A DNA stretch of 34,095 bases, taken from NCBI GenBank assembly GCA_947462765.1, contig CANHQK010000024.1, positions 1 to 34,095 of the forward strand. The letters are read 5' to 3'. A program made the translations under genes and the position numbers. A model generated the notes under the pieces. The model saw nothing but the letters and a program-made list of their open reading frames with translations, was not told where the DNA came from and did no database searches. Each line of letters starts with the position of its first letter. The stretch's first letter is position 1. Below, in pieces: positions 15,262 to 23,566 of this stretch. Origin of the DNA: Bdellovibrionales bacterium (GTDB lineage: Bacteria; Bdellovibrionota; UBA1018; CAIMNF01).

Positions 15262-15636
15262 ATGGGAAAACGTATTTTCGTAGGGAACCTTCCCTTTTCT
15301 GCAACCGATCAAGTCCTCATGGACACTTTCGCTCAATACGGAACGGTTGAGTCCGCGAAAGTGATCACAGACCGCGCTACCGGCCGGTCGAAGGGCTTCG
15401 GATTCGTGGAAATGGCCACGGACGCAGAAGCACTCGCAGCCATCGAGAAACTGAATGGCGCTGAGTATGAAGGTCGCACCATCACGGTGAACGAAGCTCG
15501 CGAGATGCAGCCCCGCGAAGGCGGCGGCGGGGGTCGTGGCGGTCGTCCGGGTGGTGGCGGTGGCGGATACCGTGGCGATCGCTCAGGGGGCGGTGGCGGC
15601 GGTGGATACCGCGGCGGCGGAGGCGGATACCGCTAA
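15262..15636 (+). CDS. RRM-type RNA-binding protein with Gly-rich tail
   Basis: This 124-aa protein begins MGKRIFVGNLPF (RNP2, IFVGNL) and continues with SKGFGFVEM (RNP1) at about 43-51, the two hallmark strands of an RNA-recognition motif. Residues 87-124 are almost purely Gly with interspersed Arg and Tyr (repeated GGGYRG), as in bacterial and cyanobacterial cold-inducible RRM proteins. It should bind single-stranded RNA as a chaperone. The start is fixed by AAGGAG at about 15246-15251. The 250-bp upstream region holds the previous terminator and no clear promoter, so a long untranslated leader, common in cold-shock genes, is possible. A strong terminator follows. Confidence 0.92.
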   Translation: MGKRIFVGNLPFSATDQVLMDTFAQYGTVESAKVITDRATGRSKGFGFVEMATDAEALAAIEKLNGAEYEGRTITVNEAREMQPREGGGGGRGGRPGGGGGGYRGDRSGGGGGGGYRGGGGGYR

Positions 15637-15660
15637 TCCGATTTCAAAACTTAGAAATGA

Positions 15661-15692
15661 AAAGGCCCTGGAGTCGCCTCCAGGGCCTTTTT
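15661..15692. terminator. Bidirectional terminator between the RRM gene and the Cys-rich gene
   Basis: AAAGGCCCTGGAG and CTCCAGGGCCTTT are exact complements across a 4-nt TCGC loop, with A and T tracts on the two sides. The flanking genes converge on it, so it can serve both strands. Confidence 0.85.
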
Positions 15693-15710
15693 GTTTCATA
15701 CCACTTAAGA

Positions 15711-16142
15711 TCAGTATCCGCAGGGTTGGCCCACTTTTTTGGTGATGTAGTTCGAATACGAGTACACCGGCTGGTCCTGAATGTTTAAATTCAGCAAGGG
15801 ACGGTCGACCGCTCCCCGGACGCCAAGACGGTACTTAACGGTGCTATTCGCCGCGACCGGTGGATAGAGCGTGTTGTTTTCGCAAATCCGGGTCTTCACC
15901 AGAGCGGCGTTTGCAGCCAGGTGATTCTTGCATTCCGTAATACAGGCGGGCAAGCGATTGGTGATGGTGAGCTCATTCCATTCTTTGACCGAATAGTGTT
16001 GTTGAATAAAGTTCACACCGGGCTGGTAGTTTGAAAGTGTCGGATCCTTCATCCACAAACAATGACACTTTTTCTTGGCATGTGCCGGAGCCGAACCCAC
16101 CGCTAACATCAAAGCAAATACAGACAGTAATCGAATGATCAT
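15711..16142 (-). CDS. Small secreted Cys-rich protein of unknown function
   Basis: The 143-aa product has a signal peptide (MIIRLLSVFALMLAVGSAPAHA). The mature part of about 120 residues contains six Cys: CHC near the start, CITEC in the middle, a single Cys in RICENN and a terminal CGY. They are likely to form disulfides in the periplasm or outside the cell. I recognise no family. A GGGAG lies 9 nt before the ATG. It shares the bidirectional terminator at 15661-15692 with the RRM gene. It is separated from rluB by about 90 bp that contain a plausible start region, so it may be transcribed alone. Confidence 0.65.
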   Translation of the reverse strand: MIIRLLSVFALMLAVGSAPAHAKKKCHCLWMKDPTLSNYQPGVNFIQQHYSVKEWNELTITNRLPACITECKNHLAANAALVKTRICENNTLYPPVAANSTVKYRLGVRGAVDRPLLNLNIQDQPVYSYSNYITKKVGQPCGY

Positions 16143-16230
16143 TCCAAGTTCTCCCTCAAAATCATTATTCCACAGACTGGAGGGGGAACAAGCGCAGAGT
16201 CCAATTGATCAATGAATCAATGGAATCCGT

Positions 16231-17133
16231 TTATTTTCCTGCTTTGGGACGGATTTTTCCTGAAGTCTTGGATCTCGGGGTGATTTTCGATGGACGTCCT
16301 TTGCGCTTCCGTTCGGCATCCGACTTCAAGGCTGACTCTGAGATGGCTTTGACCTTGGCTTCTTTGGAGCCCACCAGTTTTTCGATTTTCTTTTTGGCGA
16401 GCTCCGGCTGGGCGAGCAGGGCCTTCACCGAAGACGGTTCGAGTCGTTTGTAGGCACCGGGCTGGAGCGATTCAGCCGAGATATGCCCGATGGCCACTCG
16501 AGCCACCTTTTCGGGGAAGAAACCTTTCAGTTCGAAATACTTGCGGACGTCAATCGCCCCCATGCCTTCAAACGAGATCTCGATCAGGCAGTTCCGGGTA
16601 TAGTTCTCCACTACCCGGACATGGTAAGGCTGCATGGAGCGCCCTTCGATCCGGGATCCTCGCGCCAGACGTGCGAGATCTTCTTGTGATGGCTGCCGAT
16701 CGATCTTGACGTGGTAACGGCGGACAATGTCTTTAGACTTGAGGATTTGTTGAGTCAGCTCACCATCATTCGTAAGGAGAATGGCGCCTTCCCCGGCATA
16801 GTCCATCCGCCCGACCGTGAAGACGCGCTCCTTGATACGTGGAATCAGGTCCTTGAGAGTGGTTCGCCCTTCTTCGTCCTCGCTGACCATGGCAATCACG
16901 TGCTTGGGTTTGTAGATCAGGTAATACACCCTCTGCGAGGGAGCAGTGATCAGCTTTCCTTTGACCTTGATGGCATCTTTGCCGATTTCTGCCTTGTCAC
17001 CGAGAGAAGCGATCTTCCCATTGACGGTGACGAGACCGTCACGGATCCATTCCTCGGCTGTCCGGCGCGATGCGATTCCTGCTTGGGCAATGAGTTTCTG
17101 AAGGCGTTCGGCACCTTTTGAAGAAGAGGACAT
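16231..17133 (-). CDS. rluB: 23S rRNA pseudouridine synthase, RluB/RsuA family
   Basis: From ATG 17133 the protein is 300 aa. It starts with an S4 RNA-binding domain (RLQKLIAQAGIASRRTAEEWI), followed by YLIYKPKHVIAM and the catalytic block VFTVGRMDYAGEG. The Arg-x-Asp of the active site is intact, and ILLTNDGEL follows. The C-terminal 60 residues are Lys/Arg/Ser-rich and probably a disordered RNA-binding tail. The enzyme isomerises uridine to pseudouridine in 23S rRNA. The start is chosen because the probable -10 (17179-17184) lies between the upstream frame start (17193) and this ATG, and AAAGG is close by. Its location near scpB and scpA fits a common gene order, but the HD-GYP gene lies between. 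Confidence 0.88.
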   Translation of the reverse strand: MSSSSKGAERLQKLIAQAGIASRRTAEEWIRDGLVTVNGKIASLGDKAEIGKDAIKVKGKLITAPSQRVYYLIYKPKHVIAMVSEDEEGRTTLKDLIPRIKERVFTVGRMDYAGEGAILLTNDGELTQQILKSKDIVRRYHVKIDRQPSQEDLARLARGSRIEGRSMQPYHVRVVENYTRNCLIEISFEGMGAIDVRKYFELKGFFPEKVARVAIGHISAESLQPGAYKRLEPSSVKALLAQPELAKKKIEKLVGSKEAKVKAISESALKSDAERKRKGRPSKITPRSKTSGKIRPKAGK

Positions 17134-17178
17134 GGGACCTTTCCGCTCTGCCTTCCCGGCAGTGCTGTTGTTTTGACG

Positions 17179-17207
17179 CTTATAGCCCGTCATAGCAAAA
17201 AAAACAA
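17179..17207 (-). promoter_or_regulatory. rluB promoter
   Basis: Minus-strand TTGTTT (17207-17202), 17 bp, TATAAG (17184-17179). Transcription would start near 17172, ahead of ATG 17133, and the region is shared with the divergent HD-GYP gene. Confidence 0.5.
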
Positions 17208-17217
17208 GTGAACTCCG

Positions 17218-18639
17218 ATGTTTACAGTCCGAGCCGGGATTGGTGATAATCTAAAGTACATGACGGATCCGGAAGTTGCTGATCAAATCATTGATGTCTT
17301 GCTGGTTTTCACTGAGATGGCGCTGCTCGATTCAGTACACCGTGAAGTGGAAAGTCACTTCAAACGTCCGCTTGTAGCAACCAGGTTCCAGAGTCTGTTG
17401 GATGCCGTTGATCACCTGGAAAAGACAAAAAAGCAGTACGGATTGATTGTTTTCGAACACAAGTCGACTTCGATGACCATTTTAAGGGCGTTCCTGGAGG
17501 TGGGTGGCAGTGCTGCCTACATCCTCTGCGGGCCTGACGGCACCCTGATCCAAGGCATCGACGGATCTGACACCCCGATTGAATTCATTCATACGGATTC
17601 GATTTTGCAGGAACTCGGCAAAACCATCAATCGGCTCGAGGTTACAGGGAGGATTCCTCTGATGCGTCGGGAGGAGTCCGATTACATCGTGATCAGGCCC
17701 GACTACCTCCCTTCGATGGGGCCGCTCGAGGCGACGGTCTATGCCCAATTGATCGAAGGCCATTATGTTCCAGTCTTCAACAAGGGCGATCTGGTCGAAC
17801 GTCAGGAGGTCGAGAAATTTCTTGAGTCGAAAAAGCTCACTCACTTCTATTTCCGTCGTGAGGATTGCACAAAGATGCTGGTGACCCGGCAACAAGAGCT
17901 CGACCGGGCGATCTCCAAAGAACCCGTTGATGAGAAAGCCACCACCAAGTCTGTCGAACTTGCCCATGGAATGGTCCGTGATGTGGTCAATTCGATGGGG
18001 TTCACGCCTGAGGCCCAGAAAGTCGCGATCACGAGTGTCAGTGCCACCATCAAGCTCATGGGATCGAAGCCGAAATTGAGCACTATTTTGGTCGATCTGA
18101 AGAACAAAGAGGGCAACTACCTCACTGCCCACAGTCTCATTCTCGGGAAGGCCGCCTGTGCCTTGGCCTTCAAGTTAGGATGGACGTCGAATACGACTTA
18201 TTTCAAGCTCACGCTCGCCGCGTTTTTGCATGATCTCGCTCTGAATGATGATCGATTGGCAGTCGTGTTCTCTCTCGACAAGGCATCGGAATCTGGCAGT
18301 TTCACGCCTGAGGAACTGAAAGAAATCCGCATGCATTCGAACAAGGCTGCCGACCACGCCCGGAGTATGAGCGAGGTCCCCTCGGATGTTGAGCAAATCG
18401 TGGCGCAGCATCACGAGCGACCGGACGGCACTGGATTCCCCCGTGGCCTCAATGCGAAATTCATCACTCCGCTCTCAGCACTCTTTATCATCGCGCAGGA
18501 TCTGATCGAGTACAGTCAGAATTTCAAAAGCAAGGAAGTCGATCTCACGTCGTACTTTGATGCCCGTGAGGCTTACTTCAACGCCGGTGTGTTCCGGAAA
18601 ATCTTTCACGCACTCAAAAACGACCTCAAGATCCTTTAG
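17218..18639 (+). CDS. HD-GYP-type protein with unconventional motif
   Basis: The product is 473 aa from ATG 17218; ATG 17260 (MTDPEVADQI) is an equally plausible start, and neither has a good ribosome site. Residues 1-120 look like a receiver-like fold without its conserved Asp/Lys set. The C-terminal half is an HD-GYP domain. It has His in AHSLILG, His338-Asp339 in LHDLAL, His in MHSNKAA, His-His in QHHERPDGTG, and Asp in AQDL. The usual HDIGK is HDLAL and GYP is GFP (406-408). The family degrades cyclic di-GMP in signalling. All metal-ligand positions look present, but the Lys and Tyr changes could alter or abolish activity. The gene overlaps the end of scpB by 4 nt in opposite orientation. 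Confidence 0.8.
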   Translation: MFTVRAGIGDNLKYMTDPEVADQIIDVLLVFTEMALLDSVHREVESHFKRPLVATRFQSLLDAVDHLEKTKKQYGLIVFEHKSTSMTILRAFLEVGGSAAYILCGPDGTLIQGIDGSDTPIEFIHTDSILQELGKTINRLEVTGRIPLMRREESDYIVIRPDYLPSMGPLEATVYAQLIEGHYVPVFNKGDLVERQEVEKFLESKKLTHFYFRREDCTKMLVTRQQELDRAISKEPVDEKATTKSVELAHGMVRDVVNSMGFTPEAQKVAITSVSATIKLMGSKPKLSTILVDLKNKEGNYLTAHSLILGKAACALAFKLGWTSNTTYFKLTLAAFLHDLALNDDRLAVVFSLDKASESGSFTPEELKEIRMHSNKAADHARSMSEVPSDVEQIVAQHHERPDGTGFPRGLNAKFITPLSALFIIAQDLIEYSQNFKSKEVDLTSYFDAREAYFNAGVFRKIFHALKNDLKIL

Positions 18640-20048
18640 CCGTTCTGGAGTTCTTCTCCGGGAGCTTCGTCTTTCCCTGCGTGAAGGCCTGCGATTTCCG
18701 CCAGCTCGTCGGGACTCAAGGTCTCGGGGTCTTCTTGAACGGGCTCACCGCCGGCCAGCGTGGCGTTCATCTTGAATTCCGCCATCAGGATCGCTTCGGC
18801 TTCCTCTCCGACGATGCCCTGTTCCGCCAATTCTTTCTGGCGGGTCAGGTAAGGGGTCGAGATGTCGATCGACTTCACGCGCTCGCGGATCTCTTGCAGG
18901 ATGCGCTCGTCTTCACGGGCATCATAGTCGAGATGGTTCGACTCGGTTTTCATCTGGTTCACCATCTTCCGCATCTGGAGCACACGCGGATCTTCGGCAC
19001 CTTCTTCGGCAGCAGCCATTTGGGGGACCATTGCTTCGATTTCACGGAGCGGAGGCAGTCCCTTCAAGTCCATGAGGCCGAAAACCTCCAGAAAGGTGTC
19101 GGTGGTCGAGTAAATCATGGGGCGACCGGCGGCTTCAGAACGTCCGGAGACTTCAATGAGCTTCCGGTCGAGCAGGGTACGGATGAAGTGGGAGCTGTCG
19201 ACGCCCCGGACCTGGTCGATGTCGTCTTTGGTGCAGGGTTGCTTGTAAGCGACAATGGTCAGAGTTTCCATCGCGCCACGGGAGAGCCGCTGAATCTGGA
19301 CTTTCGCCAGTTTACGGAGCAGGGGAGCCTTTGAGGTCTTGGTGCGGAATTGGTATCCGCCGGCGATTTCGGCAATCTCGAATCCGCGGGACGCAGTTTG
19401 ATAGCTTTCTTTCAGGATGCGGATCGCTTCAAGAAGGGGTTCGTCCGATGACTCGGGCATTTCGAGCATGTCCTTCATGCGCTTCAAGCTGACCGGGCGG
19501 TCCGAATAAAACAGAAGGGTGTCGATGCAGCTTTGCAAGTCATCGAGGTCGTAATTCCCGGACTCGTCCGGCTTGGGCAGGGCGGCACGGAGTGCGGCGT
19601 CTTCTTCGCTCATTTCCTCTTCGGATGGTGCGTCCTCTCCGTCCTCAGGAGAAACGGAGTTCTCCTGTGCGATCTTGGTCTCGAGCAGGCGGTCTTCCTC
19701 GATGAACACCTGGTTCAGCGCCTTCAGCTCCTCGGCGGTCTCGAGAGACAGGGCCTCCATGACCTCGAGTTGTTCGACTTCCTGTTTTTCAACGGCCGCA
19801 GCGATCCGTTCGAGGTTTTCGTTGCTCTCCTGGGCGTCGAAACCTTCGAGGACGTCTTTTTTGAGTTCAGGATCTTCGTTCAGTTCCTCGAGGATGAGGC
19901 GGGCCTCCTCGTCGAGGTCGCCATCCACGCCGGCCTGTGCTTTCCGGAGTTCACCGATATCGATCACACTCGATCCCGGAACGAAGGCAAGAACCTCGTC
20001 GGTGGATTCGGGGGCCTGGATGTCATTCTGCTCGTTGTGGTCGCTCAT
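18636..20048 (-). CDS. scpB: Segregation and condensation protein B with long acidic extension
   Basis: The product is 470 aa, about twice the usual ScpB length of roughly 200. The ScpB winged-helix core occupies about residues 165-325: NYDLDDLQSCIDTLLFYSDR, ETLTIVAYKQPCTKDDID, VRGVDSSHFIRTLLDRKLI and GRPMIYSTTDTFLEVFGL. An N-terminal stretch of 165 residues is rich in Glu/Asp with coiled-coil character (EEARLILEELNEDPEL), and about 140 residues follow the core. ScpB binds ScpA as part of the SMC condensin. The ATG overlaps the scpA stop (ATGA, 20045-20048), so the two are coupled. The extensions may be flexible linkers or a lineage-specific interaction platform. Confidence 0.92.
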   Translation of the reverse strand: MSDHNEQNDIQAPESTDEVLAFVPGSSVIDIGELRKAQAGVDGDLDEEARLILEELNEDPELKKDVLEGFDAQESNENLERIAAAVEKQEVEQLEVMEALSLETAEELKALNQVFIEEDRLLETKIAQENSVSPEDGEDAPSEEEMSEEDAALRAALPKPDESGNYDLDDLQSCIDTLLFYSDRPVSLKRMKDMLEMPESSDEPLLEAIRILKESYQTASRGFEIAEIAGGYQFRTKTSKAPLLRKLAKVQIQRLSRGAMETLTIVAYKQPCTKDDIDQVRGVDSSHFIRTLLDRKLIEVSGRSEAAGRPMIYSTTDTFLEVFGLMDLKGLPPLREIEAMVPQMAAAEEGAEDPRVLQMRKMVNQMKTESNHLDYDAREDERILQEIRERVKSIDISTPYLTRQKELAEQGIVGEEAEAILMAEFKMNATLAGGEPVQEDPETLSPDELAEIAGLHAGKDEAPGEELQNG

Positions 20049-20854
20049 GCTGGTGTTTCTCCTGTACGGACGTAATCAAAACCGGATGCCTGGTGCAGAT
20101 CCATGTCGTCGATTTTTTCGAGCAACTCGACGTAGATCGGATCGAAGGTTTTTTCCTGGTAAATCTTGAGTTTCTTCAAACGGGAAAGCTCGAGTGAGGC
20201 GAGGAAGCCCACCACCCACTCGCCCTTGAGTTTTTTATCGGCAATCAAGGTCTCGAGAGCCGTGATCTGCTTCGGAGTCAGGCGGTTTCCGAACTCCTTC
20301 AGTTTTTCAGAAAGGGAGACGGTTTCTTTCTTCATGACGACGCGTGCGCGACGTTGCTCACGGATCAGGAGATCCTGATAGGTCATGGCAATGCTGCTTA
20401 CATTCATTTCCTTCCAGATCTTCTCGATGGGAGGGCGTTTATTGGGTCGGGTGAACACATCGTGACCGAGCAGAGGGTTCTCACCGATCCGTCCCGCCAT
20501 TTCGAGGTAGCGTTGCCGCATCAGGAGTTGCTGGACCAGCTCCTCCTGGGTCAGGGGAACTTCGATCTCAGACGCATCCGCCTGGCCATCGTCCTCCTTG
20601 GGCATGAGGGCCTTCGATTTCCAGAGAATCAAGGTGGCTGCCATGAGAAGGAATTCCGAGGCGATATCGAAATCCATCTCCTGCATGAGCTTCAGGGCTT
20701 GCAGGTACTGGTCGGTGATCTTCGAAATGGAAACTCCGGAAATATCGAGTTCCTGGCTCTGAATCAGGTAGAGCATCAGGTCGAGTGGACCCTCGAATTG
20801 TTCCAGCCGGATGGTGAACGGGCGCGTTGAAGGTGCTGGGGCTGTCAGACTCAT
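20045..20854 (-). CDS. scpA: Segregation and condensation protein A
   Basis: From ATG 20854 the product is 269 aa. The N-terminal kleisin region reads FTIRLEQFEGPLDLMLYLIQSQELDI, and is followed by SISKITDQYL and LAASEFLLMAAT-type helices (here DIASEFLLMAATLILWKSK). The C-terminal winged helix (SLSEKLKEFGNRLTPKQIT, GEWVVGFLASLELSRLKKL) is the SMC-head contact. ScpA bridges the two SMC heads in the condensin complex that organises and segregates chromosomes. An upstream in-frame extension to 20914 lies inside the trpS 3' end and was not used, because the ATG at 20854 is 4 nt after the trpS stop. The C-terminus overlaps scpB by 4 nt. Confidence 0.93.
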   Translation of the reverse strand: MSLTAPAPSTRPFTIRLEQFEGPLDLMLYLIQSQELDISGVSISKITDQYLQALKLMQEMDFDIASEFLLMAATLILWKSKALMPKEDDGQADASEIEVPLTQEELVQQLLMRQRYLEMAGRIGENPLLGHDVFTRPNKRPPIEKIWKEMNVSSIAMTYQDLLIREQRRARVVMKKETVSLSEKLKEFGNRLTPKQITALETLIADKKLKGEWVVGFLASLELSRLKKLKIYQEKTFDPIYVELLEKIDDMDLHQASGFDYVRTGETPA

Positions 20855-20858
20855 GACG

Positions 20859-21881
20859 CTATTCTCGAACGAATCCGAGCCGTTTGTAAACCTCGGAGAG
20901 TGTTTTTTCTGCACGAGCTCTCGCCGCAGTGCGTCCTTGTTTCAGAATTCCGTCCAAGTAGCTACGATCCTTAAGGATTGCTTCAATCCTCTCCCGGATT
21001 GGACGCAGGTGTTCAACGGCAATGTTCGCCGTGTCAACCTTCAGGTAGCCATATTGCTTTCCCACATAGCGTTGAAGCACTGTGTTGTAGTCCTGATTCA
21101 GGAAAGAAGCCTGGATTTGAATCAGGTTCCGTACCCCCGCGGATTGGTCTTCTGCCCGGACTTCAGAGCCTGAGTCCGTGACCGCCCGTTTGAATTTCTT
21201 TTCAATCTCTTTGTCCGAGTCATTCAGAAAGACGCAGGCTCCCGGAGCGGGGTCTGATTTCGACATCTTCGATTCCGGATCCTGAAGACTCATCACCCGG
21301 GCTCCGGTTTTGGCGATCATGGGCTCCGGTACCCGGAACAGGGGTGCGGATTCTCCTGCGGAGGATTTCGGAAACCGGTGATTCATGCGCTCAGCAAGGT
21401 CACGGGTCAGTTCGAGGTGTTGTTTCTGATCTTCTCCTACGGGTACCAGGTGGGTGCCGTAAAGCAGAATATCCGCTGCCATCAGCACCGGGTAGGTGAA
21501 GAGGCCTGTCGGAATATGGGCTCCGTGTTTCTGGCTCTTGTCCTTGTACTGAGTCATCCGGGAAAGCTCACCCATGCTCGAATGACAGGTCAGGACCCAG
21601 GCCAGCTCCGCATGCTCCGGGACATGAGACTGGACGAAAAGGGTCGCTTTGGCGGGATCGATGCCGCAGGCAATATATGAGGCGATGGAGCGGTAGGTGT
21701 TTTCCCGGAGGGCTTCCGGATCCTGTTCGACGGTGATGGAGTGCAGATCGACTGCGAAGAAGAGGCAATCGTATTCATCGAGGTAGGGGATCCAATTCCG
21801 GACCGCACCGAGGTAATTACCGATATGCATCGAGTTGGTGGGCTGGACTGCGGAGAGGACGGTTTTGCGTGTGGCGTTCAT
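20859..21881 (-). CDS. trpS: Tryptophanyl-tRNA synthetase
   Basis: This 340-aa protein is the normal length for bacterial TrpS. Class I signatures are present: TNSMHIGNYLG (HIGN at 19-22) and SKMSKSDP (KMSKS). Between them lie HSSMGELSRMTQYKDKS and PVLMAADILLY, typical of TrpS. It activates tryptophan with ATP and loads tRNA-Trp. It lies in a minus-strand run, 9 nt downstream of the ART-like gene and 4 nt upstream of scpA, consistent with a housekeeping operon. No variant residues were noticed. Confidence 0.95.
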   Translation of the reverse strand: MNATRKTVLSAVQPTNSMHIGNYLGAVRNWIPYLDEYDCLFFAVDLHSITVEQDPEALRENTYRSIASYIACGIDPAKATLFVQSHVPEHAELAWVLTCHSSMGELSRMTQYKDKSQKHGAHIPTGLFTYPVLMAADILLYGTHLVPVGEDQKQHLELTRDLAERMNHRFPKSSAGESAPLFRVPEPMIAKTGARVMSLQDPESKMSKSDPAPGACVFLNDSDKEIEKKFKRAVTDSGSEVRAEDQSAGVRNLIQIQASFLNQDYNTVLQRYVGKQYGYLKVDTANIAVEHLRPIRERIEAILKDRSYLDGILKQGRTAARARAEKTLSEVYKRLGFVRE

Positions 21882-21890
21882 GTCGGGGTT

Positions 21891-22793
21891 TTACCAAAGA
21901 TAGGATCTGAAGATCCAGTCGCTTTTCGGATAGAGGACGGCATCGACTTCCGCTTCTTCTGAATGCTCGTTACCGGCATCCTCGAGGCAGGCCGAAGTGT
22001 CGAGCATCGTCCCGGGATCGAGACGGGTGTCTGTTTTGCAAAGAGATCGGAGCTCACGTACGGGGACTGAAATCACGATGACCCGACCGGGGCCTCGACT
22101 CCCCTCATCCGGTGTGGCAAATGAGCGTGCCACCGTCGGATCGGATGAGAATGAGATCAGCGGGTCGATACCTGTGTCCCGCCCATCCGGTTCACGGAAA
22201 TATAGGTAAGAGGCCTCGACATGGAAGGAATAGGCGGTGAACGCAGCCGGTTTCGGGGCGCGAAGGTCATCATAAGGACGTACAGGCTCCTCGCCGGAAC
22301 GCCACACCCATTCGGACTTTCCACTGGAGCTCCGTTTCAGGAGAACCGGCTCAGCCTGGGGACCGTATTCGAAGTAGCGGAGCACCCCGAGGGACTTCAC
22401 AAATCGGACCATGAGCGCCTCCGCGCCCAGGCTGCCCGTATAATGGCTTCCATTCCGGTGTGCCCGGTAAAGGGCGGAAGTCGAAGCCAGATCGAAAGCT
22501 TGATCCTCGCCCCGGAAGAACAGCGCTCGGTCCTTCCGGCAGGTTGAGCCGGGAAAAGCCTCACATTCGTTCAAGCGGCAAACCGCGGAGGCCGATTCCC
22601 CGCATTTCTTCTGATGCAAACTCACCAGGCGGTCTACCGCTTCGCGCCCCGGCTCCGCACGGTCTCGAATGATGCGAACACTCCGCTCGGCATCCTCCCA
22701 ATGGGCATCCGAACCGGCTCCGGCGCGGGCGATTCCCGGGGCCAGGAGGATCCCGAGGAAGAGTCCGGTCAGGAGTTTTGTGAGCAGAAACAT
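21891..22793 (-). CDS. Exported putative ADP-ribosyltransferase-like protein
   Basis: This 300-aa protein has a signal peptide (MFLLTKLLTGLFLGILLAPGIARA). Three motifs are ordered as in R-S-E class ADP-ribosyltransferases. They are LFFRGED with Arg94, ISFSSDPTVARSFA with Ser216-Ser217 (compare F-S-T-S and the following helix), and SEEAEVDAVLYP with Glu280-x-Glu282 followed by a hydrophobic strand. In that class the ExE acidic pair positions the NAD nicotinamide ribose and the target. Six Cys (64, 72, 77, 85, 252, 269) suggest disulfides outside the cytoplasm. The gene lies inside the xerD-M50-trpS-scpA-scpB cluster and has a perfect inverted repeat upstream. The family call is motif-based and should be regarded as tentative. 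Confidence 0.5.
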   Translation of the reverse strand: MFLLTKLLTGLFLGILLAPGIARAGAGSDAHWEDAERSVRIIRDRAEPGREAVDRLVSLHQKKCGESASAVCRLNECEAFPGSTCRKDRALFFRGEDQAFDLASTSALYRAHRNGSHYTGSLGAEALMVRFVKSLGVLRYFEYGPQAEPVLLKRSSSGKSEWVWRSGEEPVRPYDDLRAPKPAAFTAYSFHVEASYLYFREPDGRDTGIDPLISFSSDPTVARSFATPDEGSRGPGRVIVISVPVRELRSLCKTDTRLDPGTMLDTSACLEDAGNEHSEEAEVDAVLYPKSDWIFRSYLW

Positions 22794-22812
22794 AGGGACC
22801 GGATCATACCGA

Positions 22813-22839
22813 TTTTTTACATAAATGTCATGTAAAAAA
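22813..22839. promoter_or_regulatory. Perfect 10-bp inverted repeat upstream of the ART-like gene
   Basis: TTTTTTACAT and ATGTAAAAAA are exact complements separated by 7 bp, in the 67-bp gap between the M50 stop and the ART-like ATG. It is A+T-rich, so it is more likely an operator or promoter element than a terminator. Confidence 0.5.
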
Positions 22840-22860
22840 CACTCAACGGAATCGATCGAA

Positions 22861-23532
22861 TCAGATTAGCCCGAACAGGCGTGCGTTCGCCTCGAGGGTC
22901 AACATGCCGAGAAATTGAACCGGAACCCCGAGGAAATTGATGGCTCCGGTGAGGATCAAAGCAAGGAGAATGAAGGTGCTGTATTGGGCGATCTGCTCGT
23001 AGCGTTGCATGGCGGGGTAGGGGAGCACGCTCTCGATGATCTTGCTTCCGTCCAAAGGCGGGATGGGCAGGAGGTTGAAGATGCCGAGCCCGAAATTGAT
23101 GTACACCCCGTTCTTCAACATTTCGGTGAACTCACGTTGGAACATGAAATCGGCCGGTGCGAAGCGTAGGAGGACCATGCACAGGAATCCGCACAAGAAA
23201 GCGGTGATGGCATTGGCCAGGGGACCTGCTACCGCAACCCAGAACAGTCCGGGACGGAACTTCCGGAAACGACGGGGATCGATCGGCACCGGTTTGGCCC
23301 AACCGAACAGGAGCGGGAGTCCCGTGATCATTCCGAGAATCGGGAAGAGGAGCGTCCCGATCGGATCCACATGTGGAACGGGGCTCAAGGTGAGGCGTCC
23401 GGAGTCCTTCGCGGTCGAGTCGCCCCAAAGGTTGGCTGCGAATCCGTGTCCGAACTCATGCACCACTACTCCGAGGAGGAAGGGGACGAACTGGGAGCCG
23501 AGTCGCAGCAAGCCTTCTTGGAGACTGTTCAT
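22861..23532 (-). CDS. Site-2 protease family membrane protein (M50)
   Basis: The product is 223 aa. The active-site motif HEFGHG (His25, Glu26, His29) lies within transmembrane segment 1. The second motif, NLLPIPPLDG, has its Asp near residue 172. Additional hydrophobic segments include GTLLFPILGMITGLPLLFGW, FWVAVAGPLANAITAFLCGF and FILLALILTGAINFL. It is an intramembrane zinc protease of the S2P family, and the target is unknown. This is the small-type S2P that is often found beside trpS and scpA. It is separated from xerD by 34 bp and is followed by the ART-like gene. Confidence 0.9.
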   Translation of the reverse strand: MNSLQEGLLRLGSQFVPFLLGVVVHEFGHGFAANLWGDSTAKDSGRLTLSPVPHVDPIGTLLFPILGMITGLPLLFGWAKPVPIDPRRFRKFRPGLFWVAVAGPLANAITAFLCGFLCMVLLRFAPADFMFQREFTEMLKNGVYINFGLGIFNLLPIPPLDGSKIIESVLPYPAMQRYEQIAQYSTFILLALILTGAINFLGVPVQFLGMLTLEANARLFGLI

Positions 23533-23566
23533 GTGTTCTCTATACCGGAAAGGGCCGGGGGGCGCA

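Noticed and set aside
16231-17193. RluB active-site segment GRMDYAGEG as a degenerate site
   Set aside because: The catalytic Asp and its Arg are intact. Glu-Gly after Asp is common among relatives of this enzyme, so it is ordinary variation.
18681-20169. Plus-strand open frames opposite scpB
   Set aside because: These are antisense shadows of the strongly conserved scpB and scpA, with low-complexity residue content.
22813-22839. Inverted repeat as a terminator of the M50 gene
   Set aside because: The stem is A+T-rich with no GC core, so it should not terminate well. An operator or promoter role fits its position better.
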